Origin: Mesorhabditis belari
Taxonomy: Eukaryota > Nematoda > Chromadorea > Rhabditida > Rhabditidae
Reading direction: 5' to 3'
Assembly: GCA_958450365.1 (NCBI GenBank)
Contig: CAUEEP010000735.1
Span: 439,501 to 503,500 of the forward strand
Length of the DNA: 64,000 nucleotides
Both the position numbers and the translations under genes were made by a program. Positions within the stretch are counted from its first letter, which is position 1, and each line of letters opens with the position of its first letter. This document shows, piece after piece, positions 32,458 through 44,627 of the stretch. The notes beneath the pieces were generated by a model. It was not told where the DNA came from, ran no database searches, and saw only the letters and a list, made by a program, of their open reading frames with translations.

Positions 32458-35400
32458 TTATTGCTTGTTGCCTTCCAAGTGTGCACTGTGATGCTCAGTG
32501 TTTGCACTGGTATAGCTCTGCAAGGTGGATGTCGGTTTCATTTGATCAAGAATGCTAGCAGAATATTGACTCTTCGATGACAAAATCGCTTTCAGTAGTC
32601 GGAAGAACTCTTTGTTGAAGAAAAGAGTGATATAGCTGGAAAATTGCAATCCTTCAAAAGATTGGGATAAATTTTACCCATCACATGCATGAACGAGCGC
32701 CCAAGCAAATGTGGTCAGCAAGAAGATCACCCATCTGCTTTGAAAGAAACGAGGAAGGATGAAATAAGTGAGCAGTTCACAAACGAAAACCACTCCTTGT
32801 AGGCACACCTGAAAACAAAAACTTGTAGAAGGTAGAAGTAGAAACTTTAAAGATAAGCTAGCTCTTCATAAGCTGAAAGATTCTCGGAATCCTCCAAAGT
32901 TAAACTTTAATACCTGCTTGACAAACTTAATCTCGTCATGCCGTCGTTTGCGAGCCACTGCATCAGTGATGTTTACCTGAAAATTGACTCATCATTCCCC
33001 TTTTTGTCTTGTTTTTTTCATTCGTTAGCTTGTTGATTCAAAGAGAAATTTAAGATGGCACAATACCTTCACACTGCTAATCCTGGCTTTGGCAAACGTT
33101 AAAACGTCGAGTAGAGCAATGAGGCTAACCGTGAAAACGTATCTCCAGAAATCCCAATAGCTAAAAGATTGATGGTCTTGAAATCTAATAGAAAAAGCTT
33201 ACTACATGATTGTGATACAAGCAGGCGTTGAGATGAAATTGAACTTCCAGAACGGCTCTTGATAAATGAGATGGCAATCCTCTGAAAATCTAATTCTAAG
33301 AACTGAGTCAATTCAGACATTTTGAAACATTAAAGCCTGATTTTAAACCTTTTTAACTTGATGATTGATCCTATGTTAACTTTTAAGCCTATAGGGTTCA
33401 ACTTTTGAACCACTAAACCTTTCTACTTTCGTTTTAAAGGTTTCAGAAGTAGATCTCAAAGGTTTTTGTCTTGTTCTTTTGATATCGGTTAAGTGGGTGG
33501 GAATTTCTGCGATGAGCGAGGCAAACTAGGCAATGTCACACGGTTATCACCACAATTTCATGCCCAGAAATAGATTGTCTCGTTGAGGTACGGGTAGGCG
33601 AACACAAGACGCAAAAAGGAAAGGGTTTAGAGGCTGAACTTTAGAAAAAATTCTCATTGGCTACATCAGATTGTTCTATGAAATAAAGAAATTTGCTGAA
33701 ACCGTGAATTCTTAGTATTCTGTCTTCATATTCTAAGCAAAAGGTAAGCGTCAGAGTTGAATATTTGAAATTGGCAGCAACGGATTTGACTCTGGTTTGT
33801 TGTAAAGTAAGAATTAGGGACTACGGCACTCTAACAAGCCTTTAATTGGCTTGGTTTTAGACAAAGAAGGAGCTAGAGGTTAAAACAACTAATGGTCTAA
33901 TTGTAAGCTAGATTGAGTCATATCCTCTGCGTTTAAAGGATGAGCGATTATCTAATTTATTAACGATTCCAGAATTACGTCTTGTATCGAGTTTGATCTG
34001 GCACTATGCTCCAGCAAATAGCCTTAAGCGCCTCCTGTTTTTGCCTAATTCAAAAAAACCCACCATAGATATACATGTAAAGTGATGGAGCTATGGCGGT
34101 AAAATAGATGCCAAAGATCATTGCTAGCACGTAGCGTTTTGAAAAGATCTCATTGTAATGAAAAGGGAAATAGATGGCAGTGAAACGGTTCATCGAAATG
34201 ATCAAATGACTGAAAAGATTGGCATTCAGTTTCTGGTTTTAAAATTTGTTACGGCAAGCCTTTAGTAAGCCTTTAGTAAGCCTTTAGTAAGCCTACTTCG
34301 ATCAAGCACTTACCTGTAAATGCAAATGTCATAACAGACAAGATTTATATGGCCAAAGACACGAGCCACAGAGTCCGATTTGAAAAAGTCAATGTCGCTA
34401 AAGCATTTTTGAATTGCTAAAGATTCCTTCCACAATATCAAACTTTAAAACTTTAAATCTTTAAAACTTTAAGAAAATTCAAGACTTTAAAACACTCACA
34501 AAAGGATCATCGGACCAAAATAAAGAGCGAAAATCGTTAGCAGAATCGCTTCTCCAATTGCTTGATTACGAGTCAGCCGACCAAAGGCATTTTGCAAGGA
34601 TGAGATCTTTAAGAGAAAAGGTTTTCTTTTTAAAAATCAAAGATACCTTATCCGTGAGAAAGACAACAATATAGTTGGCACAAGCTCCGAAAAAAGCTGT
34701 CTAAACAAAACAACTATTGGGTTGATGAATTGAAAACTGCGGGACTTTAAACTAAAATTTATTCAACATAAAATCATCAATTCATTCCAAATAATTTCCA
34801 TTATTAGTGACGACTTCTGCCCATTTTACAGGCAATTTGCGGATTCCTCTTTCGTAGTAGGATTTTGGTTTGTGTGTGAGACAAGTGTGAGACTCAAAAA
34901 TAGAGGACTGGAGATGTCCCAGTTTGAGCACTTTCTTCAAAAGAAACCCACTTTGATGTCAATAGAAAAGTTGTAGAGAATCAAAAATTAGGCTTATAGC
35001 CAAATTTCCAAAAAGATACACTTAGTAGTTTCGCTTAAAATGCAAGTTTTGTGAAAATTCGTAAATTTGGCATTTCGTGAAAACCAGTTTTTGAATCGTT
35101 CTGAAAATTTGGATATAAACTTGATTTTTGATTCTCTACAACTTTTCCACTGACACCAAAATGGGTTTCTTTTGAAGAAAGTGCTCAAACTGTGACGTAT
35201 GACAATAGCCCGCAGTTTTCAAGTCACCAACCCAATATTAGAATACAGAAAGTCTTTTTTCTTTTCTTTTCGTACTTCCGTCGAATTTTTTGAAAGTTTT
35301 CTAAAGTCTTACCATAATCAGCAGCAAACCGGCTACATGATGGTCTTCAACGGTGCTAAAATTTAGTCTTGAAGTTTTAAAATTGCCAGACAAACGTCAA

Positions 35401-35495
35401 ATCGGCAAAAAGATCAGATATAATGAAATTCTTGGCACTTACAAAAGAATGTGATCCGAAGTGGTTTGATTATTGTAATCCGAAGTGTCAGCCAT
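32458..35495 (-). CDS. Srx-family chemoreceptor (7TM), copy 2
   Basis: Paralogue of the gene at 25856-28306 with the same eleven-exon plan and all splice sites conserved. The N-terminus is longer by a few residues through a local duplication (MADTSDYNNQTTSDH). Differences include NAFGRLTRNQA (closer to the usual srx wording than copy 1), a Val for Ile in TM1, and changes in the TM6-7 exon (RFFQSRWVIFLL). No stop or frameshift seen. A MITE A element lies in the second intron (34711-35237), so that intron has grown from ~85 bp to ~600 bp. Two intact, diverging copies suggest both are, or recently were, functional. Confidence 0.88.
34711..35237. mobile_element. MITE family A, insertion in srx copy 2 intron
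   Basis: Both ends read ttgggttgatg / caacccaata in inverted orientation. Copy 1 of the srx gene supplies the empty site (caattattaaaatac at 28045), showing insertion at a TA with TA duplication, which is the Tc1/mariner rule. The insertion is therefore younger than the segmental duplication. Confidence 0.9.
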
Positions 35496-36525
35496 GATTT
35501 AGAATGAGTTCAATGAGAAAAAGTTGAGTCAAATGAGCAAACCGTTGGAACCAACACTTTTATTCTCATTCATTTTCTCACCACAATTTTCAAACATTCT
35601 ACGAATTACAATTTTGACTACGAGTTCAGAGATTTTCTCAAGGTTTTTTTTAAGGATTAGGGTGGAAAGTCAGCAATTATGAGGCGATCATTTAAACCAA
35701 AGCTCACAGATTTTCAGAAATGTTGTCATTTTTAGGTTTTCGAAGTTCATTTGTGTGAAATTACACTTTATAAAATACATTTTGACCTAGAAACCTTGAA
35801 CCAACTTTGCTCTTTTGCATACAAAAAGCTTTAAGGTTTCATTTCATCCGTTTTCACACAACATAGAAAGATTACCCATCTGTCAAAGAAATACATGATA
35901 GTTTTTGAGTAGATTCAATTCTTTGACTTATTGTCGACACCATTTAGCTTTTTTTGATGATCTTTTGGAGTAATTCTTTGACCAGAGATTCTTTCGTCAG
36001 ATAAAAATAGAGTTCCCCATCCCTACAAATTTGGTTGCCTATCTCTTTAAATTTGGCTCCCTATCTCAGACTCAGACAGAGATCTGAGTCTGAGATAGGC
36101 AACCAAATTTGTAGGGATGGGGAACTCAGATCAGTTCTCTGTCTGAGTCTGAGAGCTTTTGCTTACTAGTGAATTCGGGCACTGACAAGAGACACTAAAC
36201 GATCATTTTCTGGATCGGGCCAGATTCTGTCCATTTACTTTGGGGTCAGGCTAACTAAAAGCTAGACCAGACGAGCTAGCCCTGGGGCCAAGTTTGGAGC
36301 TGGGACCTGGGACCTGGGACCCTCTCAAAAGATCTCAATTTTTGAAGGGGATTTTCAATCTTCAAAAAAGCTAAAGTGTTCTGCATTGGCCATAAGGACT
36401 GAGATCCCTTTAAGCCGAATGATAACGTGTTTCTTTAACCGTTTCGATGAGTACTTTGACACCAGAAAACACGGCAAAATTAGGATTATCAAAATCATCC
36501 TCTTTTTCGTTTTTGAGCTCTTTCT

Positions 36526-37445
36526 GGGGCTCCAGGATCATTAGTATCGTGGGATATATCGTCAAAGAGCTCTTCTTCCATCAAAATTGCATTTGCTTTG
36601 GCGTTTGTTTTCGATTATTCTGGATAATTTCATCTTGATTGATTGATTTCTTCTGCTTTTACTTTCCGCAAGTCCGTTTGCTTCAAAACGTCAAACTTTT
36701 CGATTAATTTTCCTTTGATGACTGCCGAGGAAACCATTTTACCTTAAAAAAAACTAAATTTATATGCGTTTATTATAAAAATAACCATGAAAAATGTGCA
36801 GAAAAGTAGCTCTTTTCTGTGAAATCTTATTTGATGCTTCGATTTTGAATATCTCTGATTCTTTTGTCCTTCCTCTAAAGATCGTTTGTGTGATAAAAGG
36901 GGATGGAGCCCACTTTGTATTACTTTTCTTTTGCATTGAAACACTGAACCAACGGTTGATTCTATTTTATTGGATTTTCTCGCTAGATTAGTGATTGTGC
37001 TATATTCTTTTTTGTTTACGAAGAAAAGAGGGCACAATGAGGGCAATATTTAGCACTCGATAAGTACAATGTGTCATCCTTGACAATTGTTTGATCGGAT
37101 GGATAGAGAACAACTTGGCGATTAGTTTTAAAGTGATTAACGGATTGATTTGTACAAGTTTTATATAATAGTATTTTTTTAATTATCAAAATATTCACTT
37201 TTCCGGCAATGGAGGCGCCTCGCCAAGTCGTTTTTGATCTCTGGTGAGCATGAACTGGTCAGATCTCTGTGACTCGATTACAATCGGTAGTTCAAAGCTC
37301 TGTATGTTTAAATCTTACAAATTATGTTATGCTTTAGTAAATTAGTAAGCTTATCAAATTTTGCAAGCACTTCCTTGACAGATTCCATTCAAAAGAACTT
37401 TCCAATTCATAATTGCGGCAAGGAGTTTCCGATAAACGAAGCAAA
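36526..37445. other. Right end of duplication unit and spacer
   Basis: 36990-37095 matches 31500-31609 and marks the original right edge of the duplicated unit. Open frames on both strands are AT-rich, without motifs or coherent splice sites. Confidence 0.5.
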
Positions 37446-37532
37446 TACAGTCAAACCTCGATTTAACGATTCTCAAGGGATCGGGATTCGAGGTCGGATG
37501 GATAGAGATCGTTAAATCGAGGTTTCACTGTA
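37446..37532. mobile_element. Short MITE with tacagtcaaacctcg ends
   Basis: An 87-bp element: ends tacagtcaaacctcgattta and the inverse (tcgaggtttcactgta). Ends resemble those of the 13550 and 56807 elements, suggesting one TA-targeting pogo/Tc1-like family. Confidence 0.8.
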
Positions 37533-37624
37533 GTAAAAGTAAGAGAATTTCACCTTTTAAACTTCAAGAAACTTCTGTTCTACGTATAAAGAAAAACTGA
37601 GATTAATTTATCCGATGCCTGAGT

Positions 37625-37772
37625 TATTCTTGGGCTCAGGCTCTTAGGCTCAGGCTCTTAGGCTCAGGCTCTTAGGCTCAGGCTCTTAGGCTCAGGCTCT
37701 TAGGCTCAGGCTCTTAGGCTCAGGCTCTTAGGCTCAGGCTCTTAGGCTCAGGCTCTTAGGCTCAGGCTCTTA
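37625..37772. repeat. 14-bp minisatellite
   Basis: About ten perfect tandem copies of ctcttaggctcagg, 3' of the Sra/Srab-like gene. Confidence 0.95.
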
Positions 37773-37969
37773 GGCTTAGCTGAATCCATTGGCTGAATTG
37801 TTAATAGAGTTTTTGTAGAATAGTTCACATAAAAGTTTTTATTCACCAATATTTTGAGTAAGATTCGTGAATTAGTCTCTCGTCGGCGCTTTTCTCAAGA
37901 TTTCTGGAGATTTGCTGAAAGAATCAATAAGATCACTCACTTTTTGAGCTTTTAACCAAGTCAACCACG

Positions 37970-40900
37970 TCAAATATCGAAAAACAAAACCTTCTGTCGT
38001 TTCTCTCGAATTCTTCTTAGAATATATCGAAGGGAAAGACAACCAGCAACCGTGTAGAAAGAGTAAAGCTAAATGAAAAGGTGATAAATGAGTTATAATC
38101 TACAAGTCTGGTAAGCTAAACGATCTAAAAACAAGAATAGACGATCTAAAACAAGACTAGACGATCTAAAAACAAGAATAGACGATCTAAAAAGAAGACT
38201 AAACAATCTAAAAACATTAAAAAAAGAAATAGAAAAGAAAAAACAGTAAGAAATAGTAAGAAATAGTAAGAAATAGGAAGAAAACTATCCAAATCAAGTT
38301 GACAGTTTTACATTTGATCAGTTCAATGTTTTAATGATTATGTGAGCCTTGTGCTTCATTAAATAGCATCAGAATAAATAGAAATAACAGAAATAACAGA
38401 AATAACATCAGAATTAGACAGATGTAAACTGTTCCTTTGACTACGATCGTTTTAAACTCCCTTACCCTAATTTTGTTTGATTTTTAAGAAATAAAATACT
38501 TTTTAGAAGACGATCTAGTCTTTTCAAAGGATTCTTTTCAATTACCAACATATAAACTCAAAAAGATCGTCCTTGTTCTCATTTCTTGTGCGTTTGGAAG
38601 TGCCAATGGGAGATAGGCTTGAATGAGAAGAAAAGATAATTGAATGATGAAATGTAGAGCTGAAATGATTTAGTTTAAATTCAATTTTCAAGCTTTCCCA
38701 CCAGAGAATGGTAATAGCATTAGATTCGCGTTTCTTTTCTCAGCAATGGTGAAATTTGAGCTTAAATCGTAGGTTCTGAAGAGAAAATTGTTTTCAGTTA
38801 AGAAACAGTAACTTTTTTTTCCACTTCTTACCTCACTTTGACACTTTTCCTTTTGAGAGTTAGAAAGAGAAGTATCAATAGACTGATGATATCAACAATT
38901 GGAGAGAATATGAGAAACATTAGTGTCTGCTTGGCTGTATATTTATTCCCAAGGGTACAATATGGGACCATCGATGAGAAATTCTCATTCCACAGAATTG
39001 AAAGGTAAACCAGGGCCACGTAGAGGGTCTGGAAAACTGGATTTTGATTAAGATTTACAATTGTATTGAATTTGTTGTATTGAAATTACAAGTAGGATAA
39101 CTTGAACTAACAAGAGAACTGGCCAAAGACATGGTCAGGCTTGATTACAAGGGAATGTCAACGGATGTCGTTGTGATGTGGTGGCCAAATGAAAAGAGCC
39201 ATAGACTATTCTATGCAGAATTTCACGGCGATTCCGAATCTGTTTTCCGTTTCTGCTATGGAACTTCTGTCAAAAGTTATAAGCGTGCAAAGATTTGTAT
39301 GGGAAAAAGAATCAAAAATTACAGTTTATAAGCCTCTTTCATAAGCGAGTTGATAAGCAGAGCTTTAATAAACAGTCGTGGCCGAGTGTCAGTGGGTTTG
39401 GACACAAGGCTTGTTCCTCTCTGGTTCCAGTCCGCCAGTCTACTTTTTCCTTTTGCTTTTTGTTTTTGCAAAGTTAATTGTTCTCCGTTTCAAATACAAG
39501 TTTATTTTAAACTACTTCTCATAAAAACTTTACTTTTAACTATTAACATCAAAGAGATCTCATTAAAATTCAAAAAACAAGAATTCGACATTGATGTCAA
39601 TGAACGAGTTTCATTCCGGGCAATTGCTCTAACCACTGAGCTATCCGGCACCTTAACTTGCCAAGAGAAAGAAGGAAAGACGAGGGGGAAGAAGAAAGAA
39701 GGAAAGATGAGGGGAAAGAAGAAAGAAAGGAAAGACGAGGGGGAAGAAGAAAGAAGGAAAGATGAGGGGGAAGAAGAAAGAAAGAAGGAAAGACGAAGGG
39801 GAAGAGGAAAGAAGGAAGGCTAAAATAAGCCTAAAATTTCTTGCATTAAACTAACAAGGGAACTGGCCAAAGCCAAGTTTTTAATTAACTGGTTCAGGTA
39901 TTGCTTATGGACCTGACAAAGCTGGATCTTGAGATGCTTCAAAACCAGGTCTATTTTACCCTGTCGAATCCGGCTTGGAGCAGTGAGACAAGTTAAGCCA
40001 GGTCAAACCAAAAAGAGTTGACCTAGTCCAGAAGCCTATTGCTGATAGAGCTGCTAGTTGGTTTTCAAAAACTGCTCACCGGCTCTGAATCGCAAGAGAT
40101 CTTGGCTTTGAAGTTCTTGTAAACTGCATCTGCTAGACTAGCTCCCATTTGAAAAACCTAATGTACTTGAGGGTTCCATTGGGATTTCTAATATCTCTTC
40201 AAACCCACCGACATCGCAATCAAAGACCATCCGATCCACGATTTCATCTTTTCATATCTTGATCCATAATAACTAGCGCAAATTCTTTCGATACAAAGTG
40301 ATAAATGGATGACTGGTGTGATCATTGGTGTCATATTTCCTGGTCCTCTCACAATGTCACAAAATAGAGTGGAGACGAAGAGCGCACAGCCACTTTGAGA
40401 CCAATAATTGAACAAGTTAGAGCCCTGAAAGTTGTCTGGAAGCTGTAGCTAGTTCAGCTTAGGTACTACGGGTTAAAAATAGTTTAACCAAAGCCAATTG
40501 GTTAAGCAACTCAACTCTAATAGTAATAAAGTAAAGAAATGAATGGCAAAGGATTTTGAATCGAGGAGAATTGAACCCTTGACCTTCTGCTTAATGGGTA
40601 GATGCTCTACCACTGACAAGGGAATGATTCAAACTGAGGCTGACGTTTCGGGATAAGCTCGGAGTGCAAACACCAGTTGGATATACGCATTCCAAATATC
40701 TATTCAATTTTTGCTCAAATTAAAATCCTGGCGAGAAAAATGAATATGATGTTTAAATCATTTTCGATCGATCATTTTGGACTTTGAAGTTCATTTAAAG
40801 TTTCGCCTATTAAAAATCGTCTCCTAGCCAATAAGACAAGACAAATGCGGCCGAACGAACAGCAGCAATAGTCTAGAGCATAGTGTGACTCCAGAGCTGA

Positions 40901-42011
40901 TACAGGTCTTTGCGGTGGGTTCAAGTCCCGTCAGTGACAAACTTTTTTGAAACAAATAGACAAATACAATTTTTAAGGCTATTACAGTTTGTCAGCCACA
41001 GTTTGGATCATTTCTTTGTGACCTATCGGCCTAAGAAGAAATAGAAAAGACAAGAAAGAGGAAAAAAGACCAGTTTTGCTTTGAAAACTACCATTGAGCT
41101 GATTAAGCTGATCGCGTGAAGTAGATACCAAAGTAACATGTAAATGACAAGTATCTGAAAGGAAACAAGTTGCCGGTGCATTTAAAACTTGTTTAATTAT
41201 TCATGCAGATCTTTGACTCAAATTATCCAACAATTGCAAGTCCCACTCAATTAGGAAATGAAAATTTGTTTATTATTATTGGGTTGGTGAATTGAAAACT
41301 GCCGGGGTATTGTCACAGTTTGAGCACATTCTCCAAAAGAAACCCATCTTGGTGTCAATGGAAAAGTTGTAGAGAGTCAAAAATGAAGCTTATATCCAAA
41401 TTTTCAGAACGATTCAAAAACTGGTTTTCAAGAAATGCCAAATTTACGAATTTTTACAAAACTTGGATTTTAAGCGAAACTACTAAGTGTATCTTTTTGG
41501 AAATTTGGTTATAAGCCTAATTTTTGATTCTCTACAACTTTTCCATTGACACCAAAATGGGTTTCTTTTGAAGAAAGTGCTCAAACTGGGCGGCAGCTGA
41601 CATCTTCAGTCCTCCATTTTTGAGTCTCACACTTGTCTCACACACAAACCAAAATCCTACTACGAAAGAAGAATCCGCAAATTGCCTGTAAAATGGGCAG
41701 AAGTCGTCAATAATAATGGAAATTATTTGGAATGAATTGATGGTTTTATGTTGAATAAATTTTAGTTCAAAGTTCGGCAGTTTTCAATTCACCAACCCAA
41801 TAGAACTATCATAGAATTTTGCTAAACAAACCTTGCAATTAGGATGAAAATACGATCTGTTGAACTCTCTTATTACCGGAATACACAAAAAGATGGTAAT
41901 AAAGCCTGAAATGATGTGAAAGCAGAGAACGATTTGGAATGGAATGTAGGTTTTGAATAGATCGGCTGTTCCAATACAAGTTGATTCATCCATTTCTATT
42001 TCTACAGACAT
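37970..42011 (-). CDS. Sra/Srab-like chemoreceptor (7TM)
   Basis: Complete serpentine receptor of the Sra superfamily (Srab/Sra-like), 312 residues in seven exons with agreeing phases: 42011-41832, 41154-41092, 40424-40209, 39028-38832, 38775-38702, 38659-38550, 38068-37970. Marks: N-terminal DESTCIGTADLF with TM1 and SYFHPNCK; conserved Trp/Cys and C-x2-R region (YWSQSGCALF ... FCDIVRG); SLCIERICASYYGSRYEKM at the end of TM3; a TM4 split by an intron; TM5 PIVDIISLLILLFL; YDLSSNFTIAEKRNA before TM6; and C-terminal LRYILRRIREKRQ. Introns 1 and 3 are swollen by a MITE A copy (41278-41801) and by tRNA-like and purine-rich repeats. No lesion seen. The choice between Srab and Sra is uncertain. Confidence 0.88.
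39365..39440 (+). repeat. tRNA-like sequence in receptor intron
   Basis: gtcgtggccgagtgtcagtg looks like a Ser/Leu-type tRNA 5' half with A box, and ctggttccagtccgcca a T-arm with B box. The middle lacks a proper anticodon arm. Confidence 0.45.
39600..39652 (-). repeat. tRNA 5'-half-like sequence
   Basis: The minus strand reads gccggatagctcagtggtta then gagcaattgcccgg, a near-perfect D-arm with A box, but the 3' half is absent. Confidence 0.5.
39665..39823. repeat. Purine-rich tandem tract
   Basis: Imperfect ~35-bp units of gaaggaaagacgagggggaa inside the third intron of the Sra/Srab-like gene. The Lys/Glu-rich open frame it creates is a by-product. Confidence 0.85.
40552..40625 (-). repeat. 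Degenerate tRNA-like sequence
   Basis: Minus strand: GAATC and GATTC at the two ends can pair, and cagtggtagagcat and gggttcaattctcc match A- and B-box regions. The anticodon arm does not pair well. Confidence 0.45.
41278..41801. mobile_element. MITE family A in receptor intron 1
   Basis: Ends attgggttggtgaattgaaa and its complement, inserted between exon 1 and exon 2 of the Sra/Srab-like gene without affecting the splice sites. Confidence 0.85.
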
Positions 42012-42284
42012 TTCTTTCAAGAACTTGAACAAGACTATTCAAAAGTCACTAAGTTCTGATCAATTTCAATCGTCAATTAAAAATTAAAAGGTGACTTGTA
42101 AAGAGGACTTAAAAAGACAACCATTGTAGTCAAAAGGCAGCAATGTACAAAGTCCATCTTCTTTTTTGAACTAAACAAAAGGAAATTTTACGTTTTTTTG
42201 CTAAAGAATCGATAGCTTACTAACAGATGTAGTCCGATTTGGCTTCGGTTTTGTAAATTTTCATTAGAATCCTTTCGATTTAAG

Positions 42285-42838
42285 CTTTTAGCTAAACTTT
42301 TGTTATTTTTTTTTTTACTTTTACGGCATATAGGCCAACTAGAGAATAAAAAAATAGACCATTTCAAGCGCTTTCTCACAAAAAACTACGCAAAAATCAA
42401 AAATTAAAGTATAAGTGTTCATTAATGCTATACTACTCCCTTCTTACGAACTTTTTATAGATTCAAAACTAAGAAACACTTAAGATAACAGGGAATACAA
42501 GTTATTGTAGTGCTTGAGCTTGAGCTCAAGCTTGAGATTATTTCAATCCAAATCAGATTTCTGCGGTTAGCTAAACTTTTATCATATTTTGTAATGTTCA
42601 CGGCATATAGGCCAACTAGAGAACGAAAAAGTGGACCATTTCAAGCGCTTTCTCACAACAAAATATGCAAAAATCTGAAAAATTAAGGTAAAAGTATTCA
42701 TTAATGCTATTCTTAACCTTTTATAGATTCAAAACTAAGAAACACTCAAGATAACAGTGAAAACAAGTTATTGTTGCTTGAGCTTGAGCTCAAGCTTGAG
42801 ATTGAGCTCAAGCTTGAGATTGTTTCAATCCAAATCAG
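42285..42838. repeat. ~280-bp tandem duplication with gagctcaagctt palindromes
   Basis: 42285-42556 recurs at 42565-42838 (shared cggcatataggccaactaga). Each copy ends with the self-complementary run gcttgagcttgagctcaagc, doubled in the second copy. No gene recognised. Confidence 0.85.
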
Positions 42839-43057
42839 ACGTCCGCGGTGATTTCAATCCAAATTGGACACAACATATAAACTCAGAAAATCTATTTATA
42901 CTATTTTTCTTTATCTTTATCAATCTGGAGATAAGCTGAGAGAAAATTTGAAATTTTTTCTGTTTTGAATGGGAGCAAAGATGCAAAAGTCTGATACTTT
43001 GTAAATAACAAACAGATTGCAGATTGCAGTTGTAATTGTAAGCGTTTCTTTGCTAGA

Positions 43058-43133
43058 ATGCTGATCTTATTGGTATTTATTGGGGTTCTGATGCAGAGAA
43101 TAGTAATGAACGACGAAGTAATGAATGATCAAG
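43058..43133 (+). CDS. Candidate signal-peptide exon
   Basis: Opens with MLILLVFIGVLMQRIVMNDE and reaches a donor (CAAG|gtatac) at 43134. It resembles first exons of small secreted peptides. No convincing downstream exon was found on the plus strand, so it may be an orphan or chance exon. Confidence 0.25.
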
Positions 43134-43784
43134 GTATACTAGTAGACTTTCATAACTGATTTTATTTGAATGGGAAGCAAAGATGCAAAAGTCTGATACT
43201 TTGTAAATAGCAAACTCAGCATTCTAGCAAAGAAACACATGCAATTACAAAGTCTGATACTTTGTAAATAACAAACTCAAAACAAAGTCTGATACTTTGT
43301 AAATAACAAATTCAAAACCCATAGAGCTCAGCAATTCTTGAGTGAGCTTTTGTCTCTAGCTATTCAAAATGCAAAGCGCCAAGATGAGAAAACTAATAAT
43401 TATAGGCTTTACCAAATTACAAACTTTATTATTAAAAATTTACGAGAGATTTCGTCGATTTTTAGCTTTTTTTGAGGAAGAAAATCAGTTTTTCGAGAAA
43501 ACTTCCGGCTGACTGATAATTGAATACGATTTTTAGATGAAATTGTTTTTATTTATTCCCTAGAGATCTATAGATCACATTTTTAGAATTAATTTGTGCT
43601 TATTTCAGTTGGAAAAGTTTATTTTGACATTTTGAGTAGATAGCCTGTGAAAAGTTCAAAAGATCACAGGAATACTTGTTGATAATGTAAAAATAGAAAT
43701 GGATAGATAAGGAAAAAGCTTTGAAACTACTTATGGGAGTTGTTCAGTTAAGTAAAAGGATTTCTAAAGCTTGAAAAATCTTCT

Positions 43785-44202
43785 CTAGAATGGTCCACAG
43801 TAGCATTTCCCATTGACGCACATTGAAATCGAGTAACTCTGAAAAAAAATCAATTGCTTCATCGACATTTCAGCTCTAAAACAAATATCTAACACTATTC
43901 TATCAGAAGATTCTATAGTTCAACTAGATTGAAGGCTTAAAACTTTACACAACTTGAACAATTTGTCTATCTTTTCTCTTAGTTTCGCTTACAATCTAAA
44001 TACAGTTTCATTGAACAGTCTAAGTTAATGTTATTAGTTTTAAAGTAACACTAGTATGCCTTAAACTGAATAACACCAACAAACTTACATTGCACGTAAC
44101 TTTCTTGCACAAAAAGTCTCCGAAAAAACAGGCAAAATCGGCGGAGACAGAGATGAAGAAAATGAGGAAACAAAAAAGGAAAAGCCACTTTATCTCGATG
44201 AT
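43785..44202 (-). CDS. Small secreted CS-alpha-beta-like six-cysteine peptide
   Basis: Two exons with good splice sites: 44202-44089 encodes a hydrophobic leader (WLFLFCFLIFFISVSA) then three Cys; 43838-43785 encodes a tail ending CVNGKCYCGPF and stop. They join in phase 0. The mature region is ~35 residues with spacing C-x6-C-x4-C-x7-C-x4-C-x-C. The C-terminal NGKCYC-type ending is typical of CS-alpha-beta peptides (defensins, scorpion short K-channel toxins). The usual C-x3-C is C-x4-C here, so the fold is an inference. Function could be antimicrobial. No ATG is present in the leader exon: the position before the first Lys of the leader is ATA. The start must therefore lie in an unseen upstream exon, or the gene has lost it. 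Confidence 0.5.
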
Positions 44203-44485
44203 CTGAAAGCTAAGCGAATAGAAAATAACTATAAAATTGATTTTAAAAGTTAAATTATTTGAAATTGACAATGATGTTTGAAGATTTTCGAGTTATAAAC
44301 CTATGACTCGGTGGAGTGACCAAACAGCTGTTGGGTCAAGAAAAAATGACAACGATTGTAGAAAAAATGATGCCTGTGGGAAAAATTTGCAGCCCAGACT
44401 CTTGCTGGGCATTGCAAACATGACCAGAGAATAGTAAGTCAAATAAAATCAGTTATGAAAGTCCATAGCCTACTAGTATACTAGG

Positions 44486-44627
44486 GTTGGTGAATTGAAA
44501 ACTGCGGGACTTTGAACTAAAATTTATTCAACATAAAACCATCAATTCATTCCAAATAGTTTCCATTATTATTGACGACTTCTGCCCATTTTACAGGCAA
44601 TTCGTGGATTCCTCTTTCGTAGTAGGA
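44486..44627. mobile_element. Truncated MITE family A (left quarter)
   Basis: Matches the first ~140 bp of family A (gggttggtgaattgaaaact) and stops abruptly at tcgtagtagg, where coding-like sequence begins. Confidence 0.8.

Larger units (their letters stand above)
31610..36525. repeat. Segmental duplication, unit 2
   Basis: Same-orientation copy of 24096-29233. The DNA just before its left edge (31530-31609, gcactcgataagtacaatg) matches 37020-37095, just beyond this unit, as expected if a ~5.5-kb unit was duplicated in tandem with its junction at 31610. Unit-specific changes include a MITE A insertion at 34711-35237 and a hairpin at 36012-36125. Confidence 0.95.

Noticed and set aside
35000..35188. 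Conserved 64-residue frame seen in several places (also 41320, 62050)
   Set aside because: It lies within the arms of MITE family A and repeats only because the element does.
39665..39823. Lys/Glu-rich coding exon
   Set aside because: Simple purine tandem repeat within an intron of the opposite-strand receptor.
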